Part shown: positions 5,386 to 5,777 of the stretch, one piece after another
Numbering within the stretch: the first letter of the stretch is position 1
How the letters are laid out: every line of letters starts with the position of its first letter
Assembly (NCBI GenBank): GCA_023262305.1
Contig: JALRCK010000157.1
Coordinates: 1-5,777, forward strand
Direction of reading: 5' to 3'
Source of the DNA: Deltaproteobacteria bacterium
GTDB taxonomy: Bacteria; Bdellovibrionota_C; UBA2361; OMII01
Length of the DNA stretch: 5,777 bases
Translations under genes and position numbers: made by a program
The notes under the pieces: generated by a model
The model's database searches: none
What the model was told of the DNA's origin: nothing
What the model saw: the letters and a program-made list of their open reading frames with translations, nothing else

Positions 5386-5777
5386 TTACGTGCCCGCGAC
5401 TTTCACGCTCACGGAGACCCGTGTTGCTTCAAGAACCACCCTCATACTTTTGCCCGGCGCCACCGTGACAAACAGACCCTGCACATCTTTTTGATAACGA
5501 CCTTTCAACATCTCTCGATAGCACTCAGAAAACTCTCGGGCCTCCTCCTCAGAGTCCCATTCACTCATCCATGAGAGAGTTCTCATATCACCATCCTTGA
5601 ACACAGCGATCCGATCACGTCTCCAGCCCTGTGCGCACTCCTCCCCGCGCGTCTGGGATGAGAGCGCCTCCCCGAGAAGAGCTGAAATGACGAATTCGCC
5701 CACGGTGTCAGAAAAGAGAGGGGAACTAACGCCTACTGACTCCTCGACATCCCTGACATCAAGCCCCTGAGGCATAA
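5386..5777 (-). CDS. C-terminal part of an uncharacterised protein (runs off right edge)
   Basis: The minus-strand frame is open from the window edge to a TAA at 5386-5388, giving at least 129 residues. The first visible Met (base 5775) need not be the start, because the frame continues beyond the window and no ribosome binding site can be seen. A mixed helical region contains GEFVISALLGEAL (26-38), then GWRRDRIAVFKDGD (50-63), SWMSEWDSEEEAREFSECYR (68-87) and a beta-rich tail (about 100-127). The order Gly-Trp-x-x-Asp-Arg, a Trp strand and a Trp-Asp-x-x-x-x-Ala-x-x-Phe helix resembles a C-terminal module I recall from larger uncharacterised, sometimes peptidase-like, proteins of myxobacteria and related groups. 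I cannot name the family with confidence. It is convergent with the epimerase gene, with only 5 bp between the stops. Coding is supported by the residue composition and the conserved-looking motif pattern. Confidence 0.7.
   Translation of the reverse strand, partial: MPQGLDVRDVEESVGVSSPLFSDTVGEFVISALLGEALSSQTRGEECAQGWRRDRIAVFKDGDMRTLSWMSEWDSEEEAREFSECYREMLKGRYQKDVQGLFVTVAPGKSMRVVLEATRVSVSVKVAGT

Noticed and set aside
1..5777. tRNA, rRNA, CRISPR, insertion sequence or attachment-site structure
   Set aside because: No cloverleaf-like segment, regularly spaced repeats, transposase-like frame or terminal inverted repeats were recognised. Almost all of the window is accounted for by ordinary genes.

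Overview
The window looks like bacterial chromosome from an aerobically respiring, Gram-negative-type organism. On the minus strand it carries the start of an aa3/caa3-type cytochrome c oxidase operon. On the plus strand, diverging from it, are a DtxR/MntR-type metalloregulator, a GatB/YqeY-family gene and a TIGR01777-type epimerase. The COX2 subunit carries fused cytochrome c domains, and the SCO protein has an extra C-terminal membrane anchor. Together these recall the oxidase clusters of the former Deltaproteobacteria (Bdellovibrionota, SAR324 and relatives) or Acidobacteria. This placement comes from remembered family patterns, not from a search, and is tentative.

Layout. The oxidase operon is transcribed right to left: sco (2033-2869), coxB/ctaC (685-1989) and coxA/ctaD (1-672, cut by the left edge). 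The SCO protein would deliver copper, or keep the CuA-site cysteines reduced. Subunit II holds the CuA centre plus two tandem haem c domains. Subunit I holds haem a and the start of the D proton channel. The 249-bp gap 2870-3118 is a divergent control region with several short inverted and direct repeats. To the right, transcribed left to right, are the DtxR/MntR-like regulator (3119-3529), yqeY (3571-4002) and an SRPBCC-epimerase fusion (4007-5380). The last two are 4 bp apart and probably translationally coupled. A minus-strand gene entering from the right edge (5386-5777) ends 5 bp from the epimerase stop, in convergent orientation.

The most notable points are three. Subunit II has a tandem duplication of its cytochrome c domain, giving a predicted CuA plus two haems c. 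The small DtxR/MntR-like protein keeps the Cys-x-x-Glu-His core but has lost the usual ancillary ligands, and it is divergent from the oxidase operon. The control region between them has a clustered repeat architecture. I found no RNA genes, mobile elements, CRISPR arrays or convincing intrinsic terminators. Nothing in the window amounts to a clearly new biological system.
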